Assembly (NCBI RefSeq): GCF_018614915.1
Contig: NZ_JAGGNU010000009.1
Span: forward strand, 117,754 to 181,753
Length of the DNA: 64,000 nucleotides
Reading direction: 5' to 3'
DNA from: Variovorax paradoxus
GTDB lineage: Bacteria > Pseudomonadota > Gammaproteobacteria > Burkholderiales > Burkholderiaceae_C
This document shows positions 21,637 to 29,952 of this stretch, piece after piece (within the stretch, counting starts at the first letter, position 1; every line of letters begins with the position of its first letter). The notes beneath the pieces are model-generated. The model did no database searches. It saw only the letters and a program-made list of their open reading frames with translations, and was not told where the DNA came from. The translations under genes and the position numbers were made by a program.

Positions 21637-22551
21637 ATGAACAGCTTTCTGGCCGCTTCGGGTCGCTGTGGGGCCCGCTTGGTCCTGGGGCTCGTGCTGG
21701 GCGCATGGGCGCTCGGCGCGCATGCGATTGCGCAGGAGGCCGGCTCGGCGCAGGCCTTGCGGGCGCTGCACCAGAAGCTCGCCGGCCAGCTCGCGCGCAG
21801 CCCGCTCAACCGGCCGCTGCATCTGGAATCGGCGGAAACGCAGGACGGGCTCCAAGGCGACGTCTATGCCGTGGTCGATCACCCGCTGGAGCATGTGCGC
21901 GCCGCGCTCGCCAATGCGTCGCAGTGGTGCGACATGCTGATCCTGCACATCAACAACCGGCGCTGCCGCGTGGCGCGGGGTCCGGACGGCGACGTGCTCA
22001 CGCTCAGCGTGGTGCGGCGCTACGACATGCCGGTGGAGCAGGCGTTCGAGTTGCCCTTCGTTCATCGCACCGCCAGCGCCACGCGCGACTACCTGGCGGT
22101 CGACCTGTCGGCTGAGAGCGGCCCCCTGGGCACCAGCCGCTACCGCGTGATGCTCGAGGCCACGCCGCTCGGCGCGCGCCAGACCTTCCTGCACTTCGGC
22201 TATGCCTACGAGCACAACATGATGGCGCGCTACGCCACCATGGCCTACCTCGCGACCTTCGGCAGCCACAAGGTGGGCTTCACCGTGGTCGGCAAGACGC
22301 CGGACGGGCGGCCCGAGTACATCCGCGGCTTGCGCGGCTTGGTGGAACGCAATGCGATGCGCTATTTCTTCACGCTCGACGCCTATCTGGCCGGGCTCGA
22401 CGCGCCGGCTCCGAAGCGCGCGGAGAAGCGGCTGAATTACTGGTTCCAATCCATCGAGCGCTATCCGGCGCAGTTGCACGAGATCGACCTCGCGACCTAC
22501 CTCGCGCACAAGCGCGAGGACCGGCAGCGCGACTCCGGCGCGCCGCGCTGA
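21637..22551 (+). CDS. exported hypothetical protein, SRPBCC/START-like
   Basis: A 304-residue protein with an N-terminal signal peptide (about residues 12-32, LVLGLVLGAWALGAHAIAQ). The mature part has the feel of a helix-grip SRPBCC/START domain (GDVYAVVDHPLEHVRAALAN, ILHINNRRCRVARG, GTSRYRVMLEATPLGARQTF), but I cannot name the family with certainty. It could bind a hydrophobic ligand in the periplasm. The ATG at 21637 puts the signal peptide at the correct distance. It ends at a hairpin shared with the convergent UspA gene. Confidence 0.7.
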   Translation: MNSFLAASGRCGARLVLGLVLGAWALGAHAIAQEAGSAQALRALHQKLAGQLARSPLNRPLHLESAETQDGLQGDVYAVVDHPLEHVRAALANASQWCDMLILHINNRRCRVARGPDGDVLTLSVVRRYDMPVEQAFELPFVHRTASATRDYLAVDLSAESGPLGTSRYRVMLEATPLGARQTFLHFGYAYEHNMMARYATMAYLATFGSHKVGFTVVGKTPDGRPEYIRGLRGLVERNAMRYFFTLDAYLAGLDAPAPKRAEKRLNYWFQSIERYPAQLHEIDLATYLAHKREDRQRDSGAPR

Positions 22552-22553
22552 CC

Positions 22554-22573
22554 AGGGCCTGTCAACAGGCCCT
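22554..22573. terminator. stem-loop between convergent genes
   Basis: A perfect 8-bp stem (AGGGCCTG, loop TCAA, CAGGCCCT) fills the 20 bp between the plus-strand hypothetical gene and the minus-strand UspA stop codon. It can serve both directions; no T-tract is present. Confidence 0.6.
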
Positions 22574-23018
22574 AGCGCAGCACCAGCACCGGCGTGTGCG
22601 AGTGCGTCAGCACGTGCAGTGTTTCGCTGCCCATCAAGAGCCGCTTGATGCCGCGCCGGCCGTGCGAGGCCATGACGATGAGGTCGCAGCGGAAGCTGCG
22701 GGCGGCCTCGATGATGGCCTCCGAGACCAGCTCGGACTTCATGACCACGGCCTTGGTGCTCTCGACGCCCTTGGCCTGCGCCTTTTCCTTGACGGCATCG
22801 ACCACGCGCTGCGCTTCGGCATCGGCCTGCTCCTGCAGCCGCGTGACTTCCATCTGGTTCAGCAGCAGCGATCCTTCGAAGTAGCCGGTGGGGTAGTGGT
22901 GCACCACCTTGACGGCGACCAGTTCGGCTTTCATCAGGATGGCCAGGTCGATCGCGCTGGTCACGGCTTGCTCCGAGAGCTCGGAACCGTCGGTGGCGAC
23001 GAGTATGCGTTCGTACAT
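22572..23018 (-). CDS. universal stress protein UspA family
   Basis: A 148-residue single-domain universal stress protein. The ATP-binding residues are visible: the early RILVATDGSELSEQAVTSAI, the DLIVMASHGRRGIKRLLMGS motif (G-x2-G-x9-G-S) and the final VLTHSHTPVLVLR. USPs of this type bind ATP and are induced by starvation, oxidative or respiratory stress. GGGAGA precedes the ATG by 6 bp, and a GC-rich 6-bp stem (23037-23051) lies in the leader. Confidence 0.92.
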   Translation of the reverse strand: MYERILVATDGSELSEQAVTSAIDLAILMKAELVAVKVVHHYPTGYFEGSLLLNQMEVTRLQEQADAEAQRVVDAVKEKAQAKGVESTKAVVMKSELVSEAIIEAARSFRCDLIVMASHGRRGIKRLLMGSETLHVLTHSHTPVLVLR

Positions 23019-23148
23019 GGCGGTCTCCCGGGCGGGAGGGGCCCCGCCCCTGTATGCAGATTAGTGCGCGAAGCGTGGCGGGGCAAGGTGCGGCGAGCGT
23101 TCTAGACGGCCTTGCCTAGCCCGGGCATTGCTCTTGCTTGACCGGCGC

Positions 23149-24129
23149 ATGACCACCATCCGCCCCACGCGCCGCGGCGCGCTCCAATTGTTGCTGGCCG
23201 CCGGTGTCGCCTCGCTCGCGCTGCCGGCCTTCGCCCAGTGGCCCGACAAGCCGATCAAGATCATCGTGACCTTCCCGCCCGGGGGGTCGAGCGACATCCT
23301 GGCGCGCGTGATGGCCGAGCAGCTCGGCAAGAAGCTGGGCCAGCCCGTCGTGGTGGACAACAAGCCCGGCGCGGGCGGCACCATCGGCGGCGCGCTGGTG
23401 GCCGCGGCGCCGACCGACGGCTACACCTTCATGCTCTCGAACACGACGCCGATCGCGCTCGGTCCCTTCACGCTGGAGAAGCAGCCCTACGATCCGCTGC
23501 AGGCCTTCACGCACATCGCCTACCTGGGCTCGGCGCCGCTGGTGATCATGGCGAGCAAGGCCTCGGGCATCACGAGCTTTGCCGGGCTCGACGCGCGAGC
23601 GCGCAAGGAGGGACGGCTGGACTTCGGCTCGGGCGGTCCCGGATCGATCGGCCACATCCACGGCGAGCTGATCCGCAAGATCACCGGCGCCAACATGGTG
23701 CACGTGCCCTACCGCGGCGGCGCGCCGATGACCACCGACCTGATCGCCGGCGTGATCCCGGTCGGCATCGACGTCATCACCGCCTACGTGCCCTTCTTCA
23801 AGAGCGGCCAGCTGGTGCCGCTGGCCGTGACCGGCAGCGTGCGCTCGCCGCTCATGCCGGACGTGCCGACGGTCGTGGAGCTCGGCCAGCCCAAGCTCGT
23901 GCTGGAGAACTTCTTCGGCCTCAGCGGGCCGGCCAAGCTGCCTGCGGACATGGTCGCCAAGCTCAACGCGGCCTGCAACGAGGTGCTGGTCATGCCCGAA
24001 GTGCAGAAGAAGCTGATCGAGCTGGGCATCGTCGGCAAGCCGGAAAGCACCGCACGCTTCGAGAGCTTCGTGAAGGAACAGGTGGGCGTGCTCGGCCCGA
24101 CGGTGAAGGACGCCGGCATCAAGCTGTGA
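23149..24129 (+). CDS. Bug/TctC family tripartite tricarboxylate receptor
   Basis: A 326-residue periplasmic solute-binding protein. The signal peptide has a twin-arginine-like TRRGALQLLLAAGV and ends at LPAFA. The mature protein begins WPDKPIKIIVTFPPGG, followed by RVMAEQLGKKLGQPVVVDNKPGAGG, the classic Bug ligand-binding start. Bug proteins are hugely expanded in Burkholderiales and bind small carboxylates; no TctAB membrane genes are adjacent, which is normal for orphans. The 3' end overlaps the convergent CoA-transferase gene by 11 bp. Confidence 0.92.
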   Translation: MTTIRPTRRGALQLLLAAGVASLALPAFAQWPDKPIKIIVTFPPGGSSDILARVMAEQLGKKLGQPVVVDNKPGAGGTIGGALVAAAPTDGYTFMLSNTTPIALGPFTLEKQPYDPLQAFTHIAYLGSAPLVIMASKASGITSFAGLDARARKEGRLDFGSGGPGSIGHIHGELIRKITGANMVHVPYRGGAPMTTDLIAGVIPVGIDVITAYVPFFKSGQLVPLAVTGSVRSPLMPDVPTVVELGQPKLVLENFFGLSGPAKLPADMVAKLNAACNEVLVMPEVQKKLIELGIVGKPESTARFESFVKEQVGVLGPTVKDAGIKL

Positions 24130-24994
24130 GCGTCAGCAGCGGCACGTCGCGTTCGGCGGCCATCGACTCCAGCTCGGCGCGCGTTCGTGTGCGCAGCCAG
24201 GCGGCCAAGGCTTCGTGCGTGCCGGTCGCCATCATGTCGCGCGATGCCACGCCGGCCGCTTCGCACAGGCGCGCGGCGAAGTGCGGCTCCAGTGCCGCCA
24301 CCGCCACGCGGCCGTCGGCGCAGGCGTAGACGCGGTAGCCCGCATGGGCGCCGCCGACCGCGCCTTGCGGCTGCGTCAGGCCCCAGGTGCGCGGCAGCGC
24401 GAGCCAGTCGGCCGCGGCATTGAGCGCGACTTCGAGGTACACGCCGGTCCCCGGCTCGGCGCGGGCGCGCAGCGTGGCCTGCAGCACCGCCTCGCTCGCG
24501 AGCAGCGCGCCGCCCATGTCGGCATAGAGCGTGGGCGGCAGCTCGGTGCCGGTGACCAGGCCGCTTTCGGCCATGTAGGTGAGGTCGTGGCCCGGCTCCT
24601 CCGCGCGCGCGCCGGGCGCGCCGACGATCGCCACCTGCGAGAGCGCCGGATGGCGCGCATGCAGCGTCTCCCAATCCAGGCCGAGCTTGGCGAGCGCCGA
24701 GGGGCGGAAGGAACTCAGCAGCACATCCGTCTCGGCGAGTGCGCGATGCAGCTGCGCCTGGCCGGCCTCGGTCTTGAGGTCGGCCGTCTCGATGCCAACG
24801 CCCTCGTGCAATGCGGCGTACGCGATCCTGTTGTAGTGGGCCATCGGGTCGCCCTGCGGCGGCTCGAGCTTCACGCAGGTCGCGCCCATGGCGCGGCAGC
24901 GCAGCAGCGCGGCAGGGCCGGGGAGGTTGAGCGCCAGGCTCAGCACGCGCACGCCGGCGAGCGCTGCGAAGGCGGGAGCAGGGGAGGTGGGCAT
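24119..24994 (-). CDS. short CaiB/BaiF family CoA transferase
   Basis: A 291-residue class III CoA transferase. The N-terminal LAGVRVLSLALNLPGPAALL and GATCVKLEPPQGDP are typical, and the catalytic Asp is expected in GHDLTYMAESG. Family members are usually 360-410 residues; this one is about 80 shorter and ends soon after the small domain (ALAAWLRTRTRAELES), so it is a compact variant or partly eroded. Substrate unknown (alpha-methylacyl-CoA racemase-like). GAGGAC lies 8 bp before the ATG at 24994. It is divergent from the DECR-like gene. Confidence 0.82.
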   Translation of the reverse strand: MPTSPAPAFAALAGVRVLSLALNLPGPAALLRCRAMGATCVKLEPPQGDPMAHYNRIAYAALHEGVGIETADLKTEAGQAQLHRALAETDVLLSSFRPSALAKLGLDWETLHARHPALSQVAIVGAPGARAEEPGHDLTYMAESGLVTGTELPPTLYADMGGALLASEAVLQATLRARAEPGTGVYLEVALNAAADWLALPRTWGLTQPQGAVGGAHAGYRVYACADGRVAVAALEPHFAARLCEAAGVASRDMMATGTHEALAAWLRTRTRAELESMAAERDVPLLTLTA

Positions 24995-25096
24995 GCGGGG
25001 TGTCCTCGTCGGTGTCACCTTGGGAGCTTACCGGCTCGGGCCTGCGGCTCTACGATGCGGCTTGCACAGCCCCTCACCCAAGACAAGGAGACTTCC

Positions 25097-25999
25097 ATGT
25101 ACCAATCCGATCTCATGGCCGGCCGGCGCATCCTCGTGACCGGCGGCGGCACCGGCCTCGGCCGCGCGATGGCCGAGCGTTTCCTGGGCCTGGGCGCCGA
25201 CGTCGCGATCTGCGGCCGGCGCCAGGCCGTGGTCGAAGCGACGGCGGCCGAATGGCGCACGCAGTTTCCGGAGCGGCGCATCGATGCCTTCGGCGTCGAC
25301 ATTCGCAACGCGCAGAGCGTGGAGGAGATGGTCGAGGCACTCTGGCAGTCGGGCGGGCTGACCGGGCTCGTCAACAACGCGGCCGGCAACTTCGTGGCGC
25401 CGACCGAGAGCCTGTCGCCACGGGCCTTCGACGCCGTGGCCAACATCGTCTTCCACGGCAGCTTCTACGTCACCCAGGCAATCGGCAAGCGCTGGGTCGC
25501 CGAGGCCAAGTCCGGGCAATGGAAGGCGGGCGATCCGTACCGCAGCGTGATGAGCATCATCGTCACCTGGGTCGACAACGGCAGTCCCTACGTCGTGCCT
25601 TCGGCGATGAGCAAGGCCGGCATCGAGGTGATGACCAAGTCGCTCGCGGTCGAGTGGGCGCGCCACGGCATCCGGCTCAATGCGGTCGGGCCCGGCGAGA
25701 TTCCGACCGAGGGCATGAGCAAGCGCCTGAACCCGGGCGAAGAGCCCGGCGCGCGCAGCAAGGCGCACAACCCGATGGCGCGCACCGGGCAGATGAGCGA
25801 GCTGCAGAACCTCGCGGCCTTCCTGATGGCGCCGGGCCAGTGCGACTGGCTCACGGGCCAGAGCATCATGATGGACGGCGGCAACGCGCTCGCCACCGGC
25901 GGCAATTTCTACGAGTTGCGGCAGTGGAGCGACACCGACTGGCAGGAGGCGCGCGAGCGCATCGAGGCGCAGAACCAGAAGGACAAGGCGCAGCGCTAG
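25097..25999 (+). CDS. 2,4-dienoyl-CoA reductase-type SDR
   Basis: A 300-residue short-chain reductase. The NADP site is VTGGGTGLGRAMAERF and the next block is VNNAAGNF. The usual Tyr of Tyr-x3-Lys is replaced by Ser in VPSAMSKAG, with the Lys kept; this Ser/Lys arrangement and the flanking GEIPTEG loop match the mammalian DECR/PECR group, which reduces 2,4-dienoyl-CoA or 2-enoyl-CoA esters in beta-oxidation. GGAG lies 7 bp before the ATG at 25097. Neighbouring CoA-ester genes support a fatty-acyl role. Confidence 0.85.
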   Translation: MYQSDLMAGRRILVTGGGTGLGRAMAERFLGLGADVAICGRRQAVVEATAAEWRTQFPERRIDAFGVDIRNAQSVEEMVEALWQSGGLTGLVNNAAGNFVAPTESLSPRAFDAVANIVFHGSFYVTQAIGKRWVAEAKSGQWKAGDPYRSVMSIIVTWVDNGSPYVVPSAMSKAGIEVMTKSLAVEWARHGIRLNAVGPGEIPTEGMSKRLNPGEEPGARSKAHNPMARTGQMSELQNLAAFLMAPGQCDWLTGQSIMMDGGNALATGGNFYELRQWSDTDWQEARERIEAQNQKDKAQR

Positions 26000-26047
26000 C
26001 GCCTGCGGTCGTGGACGGATGCCCATGCATCGCGCCACAATCGGCCG

Positions 26048-26632
26048 ATGAACAAACGACACTTTCTGGGCACGGTGGCACTCGCCGGCCTGTTGCCTTC
26101 GGCTCGCGCATTGGCTGCGGAGCCGACCCGCAAGGGCCCGGGTCTCCTGACCGTCAGCGGACTCGTCGGCAAGTCCAATCGGGGCGCTGTCGATCCGGCG
26201 CTCGATCAGTTGCTGGTGAAGCACGGCGTCAAGTTCGACAAGGCGTACGTGTTCGACGCCGAGGCATTGCGTCGCCTGCCGGTGGTTCGCATCAAGCCGA
26301 CGCTCGAGTACGACGCCAAGGTGCATACGCTCGCGGGTCCGTTGTTGACCAGCGTGCTGGAGGCAGCGGGCGTGGCGCCTGCCGGCGACGTGATGCTCGC
26401 CCTTCGCGCGGTGGACGGCTATGTCGTGCCGGTGAGCATGGCCGATGCGCGCAGCTATCGCATGATCGTGGCCACCGAGATCGACGGCGGCCCGCTCGCG
26501 CTCGGAGGGCTGGGCCCGCTATGGGCGCTCTATGAGGCCGATACGCTCGCCGCGTTCAAGGACAAGCCGCTCAAGGAACGATTCGCGCTGTGCCCGTGGG
26601 GGCTCTACAGCATCGAAGTCACGCGCAGCTGA
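26048..26632 (+). CDS. exported molybdopterin-domain-like protein
   Basis: A 194-residue exported protein with signal peptide KRHFLGTVALAGLLPSARALA. The mature part resembles the sulfite-oxidase-type molybdopterin-binding fold: LLTVSGLVGK at the start, then DGYVVPVSMADARSY and EIDGGPLALGGLGPLWALY. It is smaller than true Moco enzymes, and the Cys that would bind molybdenum is not seen in the expected early position (the only Cys is near the C-terminus). A cofactor-free relative is likely; the function is unknown. Confidence 0.7.
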   Translation: MNKRHFLGTVALAGLLPSARALAAEPTRKGPGLLTVSGLVGKSNRGAVDPALDQLLVKHGVKFDKAYVFDAEALRRLPVVRIKPTLEYDAKVHTLAGPLLTSVLEAAGVAPAGDVMLALRAVDGYVVPVSMADARSYRMIVATEIDGGPLALGGLGPLWALYEADTLAAFKDKPLKERFALCPWGLYSIEVTRS

Positions 26633-26650
26633 TACCCGGCGCGCTCGCGC

Positions 26651-27040
26651 TCAATCGACCAGATCGGCCCCGCGCTCGGCCAGCAGGCCGCGCAGCAGCG
26701 AGCGGTGGCAGCGCGCCTCGTTCTCGCAATAGCAGCCGACCGAAAGCGCGCTGCCGTGCGACAGTGCGGCGAGCAGGTCGAGGCTGCGGCTGGCGTCGCT
26801 CTCGCTCATCTCTCGGTGGTACCGGCGCGCGAAGGCAGCCCACTGCGCAGGTGTCTCGGCGTTCTGCCCCAGCTTCATGGTGTCGGCCGAGGGTGCGAGG
26901 TTCGGGTACCAGACGTCGTACCAGTTCTGCGAAGCGAACTCGGTCTTCGGCACGCCGCGCGGGGGCCGGCGCACGGTGCCGATGCGCAGGCCCTCGTCGG
27001 GTGCGCGCTCGCTGCCGAGGCGAACGATGCGGATGGCCAT
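26651..27040 (-). CDS. DUF488 family protein
   Basis: A 129-residue protein of DUF488 (YeaO-like). Typical blocks are the start IRIVRLGSERAPDEGLRIGT, the central TEFASQNWYDVWYPNLAPS, WAAFARRYHREM and the Cys-containing end SVGCYCENEARCHRSLLR. The family is small and cytoplasmic, sometimes linked with stress or DNA-related genes, but its reaction is not known. It converges on the exported molybdopterin-like gene and is divergent from the crotonase gene. Confidence 0.85.
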   Translation of the reverse strand: MAIRIVRLGSERAPDEGLRIGTVRRPPRGVPKTEFASQNWYDVWYPNLAPSADTMKLGQNAETPAQWAAFARRYHREMSESDASRSLDLLAALSHGSALSVGCYCENEARCHRSLLRGLLAERGADLVD

Positions 27041-27135
27041 GTGATCTCCTCCTGGTAGACGTTACTGTTGGCTCGGGGACAGCCGCGATCATCGCGCAGC
27101 ATCGATACTCGCATCCACCGACCTGGAGACAGCCC

Positions 27136-27960
27136 ATGAACGAGCGCATCGAAACCATCCGCCACGCCGACGGCGTGGTCGAACTTCAACTGTCGCGCGC
27201 CGACAAGATGAACGCACTGGACCCGGCGATGTTCGACGCGCTGATCGAGGCCGGCACGCGCCTTGCCGGCGACGCGGGCGTGCGCGCCGTGGTGCTCGCG
27301 GGGCGCGGCAAGGCCTTCTGCGCCGGCCTGGACATGCAATCCTTCGAGCGCATGGGGCAGGGCGGCGCGAGCGGCGTCATCGGATCGGGCGCCGCTGCGG
27401 ACCTGCTCGAGCGTACGCACGGCATCGCCAACGCGGCGCAACAGGTGGCGATGGTCTGGCGCGAAGTGCCGGTGCCGGTCATCGCTGCGGTGCACGGCGT
27501 GGCCTTCGGCGGCGGGCTCCAGGTCGCGCTCGGTGCCGACGTGCGGCTCGTCGCGCCGGACACCCGGCTCTCTGTGATGGAGATCAAGTGGGGCCTGGTG
27601 CCAGACATGGGCGGCATGGTGCTGATGCGCGAGCTGGCGCGGACCGACGTGGTGCGCGAGCTCACCTTCACCGGCCGCATCTTCTCCGGCGAGGAAGCCG
27701 TGGCGCTCGGCTTCGCGACGCGGCTCGCGGCCGATCCGCTGGCCGATGCGCTGCAGATGGCGCGCGAGATCGCGCAGAAGAGCCCGGACGCGATCCGCGC
27801 CGGCAAGCGGCTTCTGAATGCGGCGACGGCGCACAGTGCGGCCGACCTGCTCTTGGCCGAATCGATCGAGCAGAAGGCGCTGGTCGGCAGCGTCAACCAG
27901 ACCGAGGCCGTGCGCGCCAACATCGAGCGGCGCGTGCCGCGCTTCGTGCCGGCACCCTGA
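27136..27960 (+). CDS. enoyl-CoA hydratase/isomerase (crotonase) family
   Basis: A 274-residue crotonase-fold enzyme acting on CoA thioesters. The oxyanion-hole regions are GKAFCAGLDMQS and HGVAFGGGLQVALGADVRL. The catalytic region reads VMEIKWGLVPDMGG: one Glu is kept, and an Asp occupies the place before MGG where hydratases usually carry Gly, as in some dienoyl-CoA isomerases. So hydratase or isomerase are both possible. GGAG lies 9 bp upstream of the ATG at 27136. Confidence 0.85.
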   Translation: MNERIETIRHADGVVELQLSRADKMNALDPAMFDALIEAGTRLAGDAGVRAVVLAGRGKAFCAGLDMQSFERMGQGGASGVIGSGAAADLLERTHGIANAAQQVAMVWREVPVPVIAAVHGVAFGGGLQVALGADVRLVAPDTRLSVMEIKWGLVPDMGGMVLMRELARTDVVRELTFTGRIFSGEEAVALGFATRLAADPLADALQMAREIAQKSPDAIRAGKRLLNAATAHSAADLLLAESIEQKALVGSVNQTEAVRANIERRVPRFVPAP

Positions 27961-27969
27961 ACGCGATAG

Positions 27970-28638
27970 TCAGAGGCCGTGAAAGCGCAGCCACTCGTCG
28001 GCGGGCGCACGGTCGCTGACGAGCGCGTTCACCGCATGCGCCGGGTCGCGCAAGCCGATGGCCATGCCGCAGAACAGCATGCGCTCGGGCGGCAGCCGCA
28101 GCACGCTGCCGACCGTGGCCGGATAGATCGCCCAGCACTCCTGCGGGCAGCTGTCGAGCCCTTCGGCGCGCAGCAGCAGCATGACGGTCTGCAGGTACAT
28201 GCCGAGGTCCGACCATTGCGGCGGGCCCATCGAGCGATCGACCGAGCAGAACAGCGCGAGCGGCGCGCCGAAGAAATCGTAGTTGTTGGCGAACCAGCGC
28301 CGCCTTGCCGCCTTGTCCTCGCGCGGAATGCCCAGGCGCGCGTACATCGCCTCGCCGACCTGGAAGCGCCGCTCGCGCCAGGGCGAGCGCAGCTCCTTGG
28401 GATAGATGTCGTAGGCGGGTGGCTCGGTTTCGCCGGCGGCGAGCCGGGCCTGCATGCGCTGCCTGAGCTCGGCCAGCGCGTCGCCCGCGAGCACGTCGAT
28501 GTGCCACGGCTGGAGGTTGCCGCCGGAAGGCGCGCGCGCCGCGCTTGCCAGCACGCGGCGGATCGTCTCGCCGTCGACCGGCGTCGGCAGAAAAGCCCGA
28601 ATGGAATGGCGGCTCGCAACAGCCTCTTGAACGTGCAT
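27970..28638 (-). CDS. nitroreductase family protein
   Basis: A 222-residue flavoprotein of the NfnB/FMN nitroreductase family. FMN-binding and family blocks are the N-terminal RHSIRAFLPTPVDGETI, the ASAARAPSGGNLQPWHI motif, the dimer region SDLGMYLQTVMLLLRAEGLDSCPQE and the C-terminal GMAIGLRDPAHAVN. Such enzymes reduce nitroaromatics, quinones or enones with NAD(P)H. It is the last gene of a three-gene minus-strand unit with the DUF1772-like and monooxygenase-like genes. Confidence 0.88.
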   Translation of the reverse strand: MHVQEAVASRHSIRAFLPTPVDGETIRRVLASAARAPSGGNLQPWHIDVLAGDALAELRQRMQARLAAGETEPPAYDIYPKELRSPWRERRFQVGEAMYARLGIPREDKAARRRWFANNYDFFGAPLALFCSVDRSMGPPQWSDLGMYLQTVMLLLRAEGLDSCPQECWAIYPATVGSVLRLPPERMLFCGMAIGLRDPAHAVNALVSDRAPADEWLRFHGL

Positions 28639-28683
28639 CGATCGGCCCCGGAAAAATGGGCCAAGCCTATACGTTTCGGTTTG

Positions 28684-29022
28684 TCAGCGCTTGCCGCTGC
28701 CAGCGAGTATCTGCAGCACCTGCACCTCGCGCGGCAGCTCGACCAGGAACTCCGCATCGCGCGGCAGGTGATGGATGCGCCGCGGGTCCTTGCCGGCGAA
28801 GCGCGACATCGCTTCCACGCTCTCCCAGTAGGAGATCGTGACGAACTCGCTCTCGGTCTCGCGGTCTTCTCGAAAGAGCTGGACACCCAGCGCTTTCTCT
28901 TCGAGCGGGCGGATGCCCTCTTCGTAGATGTAGCGTGCATAGGCATCGGCGCGCTCGCGGGTGGTCCGGCCGCGCCAGATGCGAGCGATGGTGGGCTGGC
29001 CGGTGCGGGCGTTGTCGGTCAT
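28684..29022 (-). CDS. antibiotic biosynthesis monooxygenase-like (ABM) protein
   Basis: A 112-residue single-domain protein with a ferredoxin-like alpha-beta fold. IARIWRGRTTRERADAYARY at the start, the central REDRETESEFVTISYWESV and the acidic-loop EFLVELPREVQVLQI fit ABM/DUF4188-like dimeric alpha-beta barrels. Some members are quinol monooxygenases and many are of unknown activity. Its ATG overlaps the stop of the upstream membrane protein gene by 4 bp, so the two are coupled. Confidence 0.7.
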   Translation of the reverse strand: MTDNARTGQPTIARIWRGRTTRERADAYARYIYEEGIRPLEEKALGVQLFREDRETESEFVTISYWESVEAMSRFAGKDPRRIHHLPRDAEFLVELPREVQVLQILAGSGKR

Positions 29023-29507
29023 CGTGTGTTCCTGATGGGTGTGGACGTCGGTATCTCGGCCAGGACGGAGATCGCGAGGGCACCGAGCGCGACGGCCTGG
29101 AGCACGGCGCGCGCGGCATGCGTGTATTCCCATTGGCTGCGCAGCGCCATCCAGTTCTCGGGCAGCGTGGCAAGCGTCGACGCGGCGACCGTCGCGTTGA
29201 CGGGTGCGAGCCAGATCCAGAACGCCGCATGCGAGAGCAGTACGCACAGCGCAGCCAGCAGCGTCCACCCGAAGGCCGGCCGGCGCCGGCGCACCAGCAG
29301 CGCTAGCACCACGGTCGTGATGATCGCGCCGACCTCGAAGGCGCCGCCCACGGTGCCGAAGGCGCCATACAGCGTCTGCGAGATCGTCAGCCACAGCGGA
29401 CCCTCATAGCGCATCTTGGCGGGCATCTCCAGGAAGTGGCCGGCCGCGGGGGCGAGGCTCAGCGCCACGAACATGAGCGTGAGCCAGCGCCAGGTTCTCA
29501 GGAACAT
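29019..29507 (-). CDS. four-helix membrane protein, DUF1772-like
   Basis: A 162-residue inner-membrane protein with four predicted segments (about 8-26, 40-70, 78-100 and 132-152). FVALSLAPAAGHFLEMPAKM and the AFWIWLAPVNATVA block resemble DUF1772 (anthrone oxygenase-like) proteins, which also contain a conserved W-x-P-x-N pattern. The pairing with an ABM-type gene is in keeping with that group. First gene of the nitroreductase unit. Confidence 0.7.
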   Translation of the reverse strand: MFLRTWRWLTLMFVALSLAPAAGHFLEMPAKMRYEGPLWLTISQTLYGAFGTVGGAFEVGAIITTVVLALLVRRRRPAFGWTLLAALCVLLSHAAFWIWLAPVNATVAASTLATLPENWMALRSQWEYTHAARAVLQAVALGALAISVLAEIPTSTPIRNTR

Positions 29508-29718
29508 CGGGTGCTCTCCGAATGGGTTCGTCGAGGAAGCCGCGCGAGGGCGACGCGAATCCGCACAACCCTGCCGGCTCCCCGGGCCGGCTCGCCGTCA
29601 GGCGTCGCCGCATGTGGCCTGAGGGCTTGGCCTACACGGGGCATGGATCGGACGCTCGGCGCCGACACGGCATGGCACTGGCTGCGGCGTCGAGTTGTTA
29701 ACCAAAGTGTGTATTACT

Positions 29719-29733
29719 GCCTTCGCGGAAGGC
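29719..29733. promoter_or_regulatory. palindrome upstream of small membrane gene
   Basis: GCCTTC-GCG-GAAGGC is a perfect 6-bp dyad, extended by T/A to 7 bp (29718-29734). Outside it ATTAC (29713-29717) and GTAAT (29740-29744) also pair, with an asymmetric gap. It lies 24 bp before the ATG at 29758 and could be an operator or a leader hairpin. Confidence 0.35.
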
Positions 29734-29757
29734 ATCGAAGTAATCACAATTGCCTAC

Positions 29758-29952
29758 ATGACGACACACAGCAATTCGACGTCCCACGCTTGGTGGGAGG
29801 AGCATTCCGATCCGGCCGAAACGCGCGCCGCGCTGGAGGCCTATCGGGCCGAGCAGCGCGACCATGCTGCGGCAGGCTGGCGACGCATCGTGATGCTCGG
29901 CATTCTTGCCGTTTCCGTTCCGGTGCTGATCCGCCTCTTGACCACGGCGTGA
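29758..29952 (+). CDS. small membrane-anchored hypothetical protein
   Basis: A 64-residue protein: a hydrophilic, acidic/His-containing N-terminal half (TSHAWWEEHSDPAETRAALE), a basic turn (GWRR) and one C-terminal membrane helix (IVMLGILAVSVPVLIRLLTTA region). The layout is that of a tail-anchored protein. I recognise no family. The ATG at 29758 sits downstream of a dyad. Its stop codon overlaps the ATG of the next small gene (TGATG), so the two are coupled. Confidence 0.6.
   Translation: MTTHSNSTSHAWWEEHSDPAETRAALEAYRAEQRDHAAAGWRRIVMLGILAVSVPVLIRLLTTA

Noticed and set aside
29508..29712. Mobile-element trace between the nitroreductase unit and the small genes
   Set aside because: The GCCGGC stem and GC-rich text look odd at first, but there are no terminal repeats, transposase fragments or target duplications.
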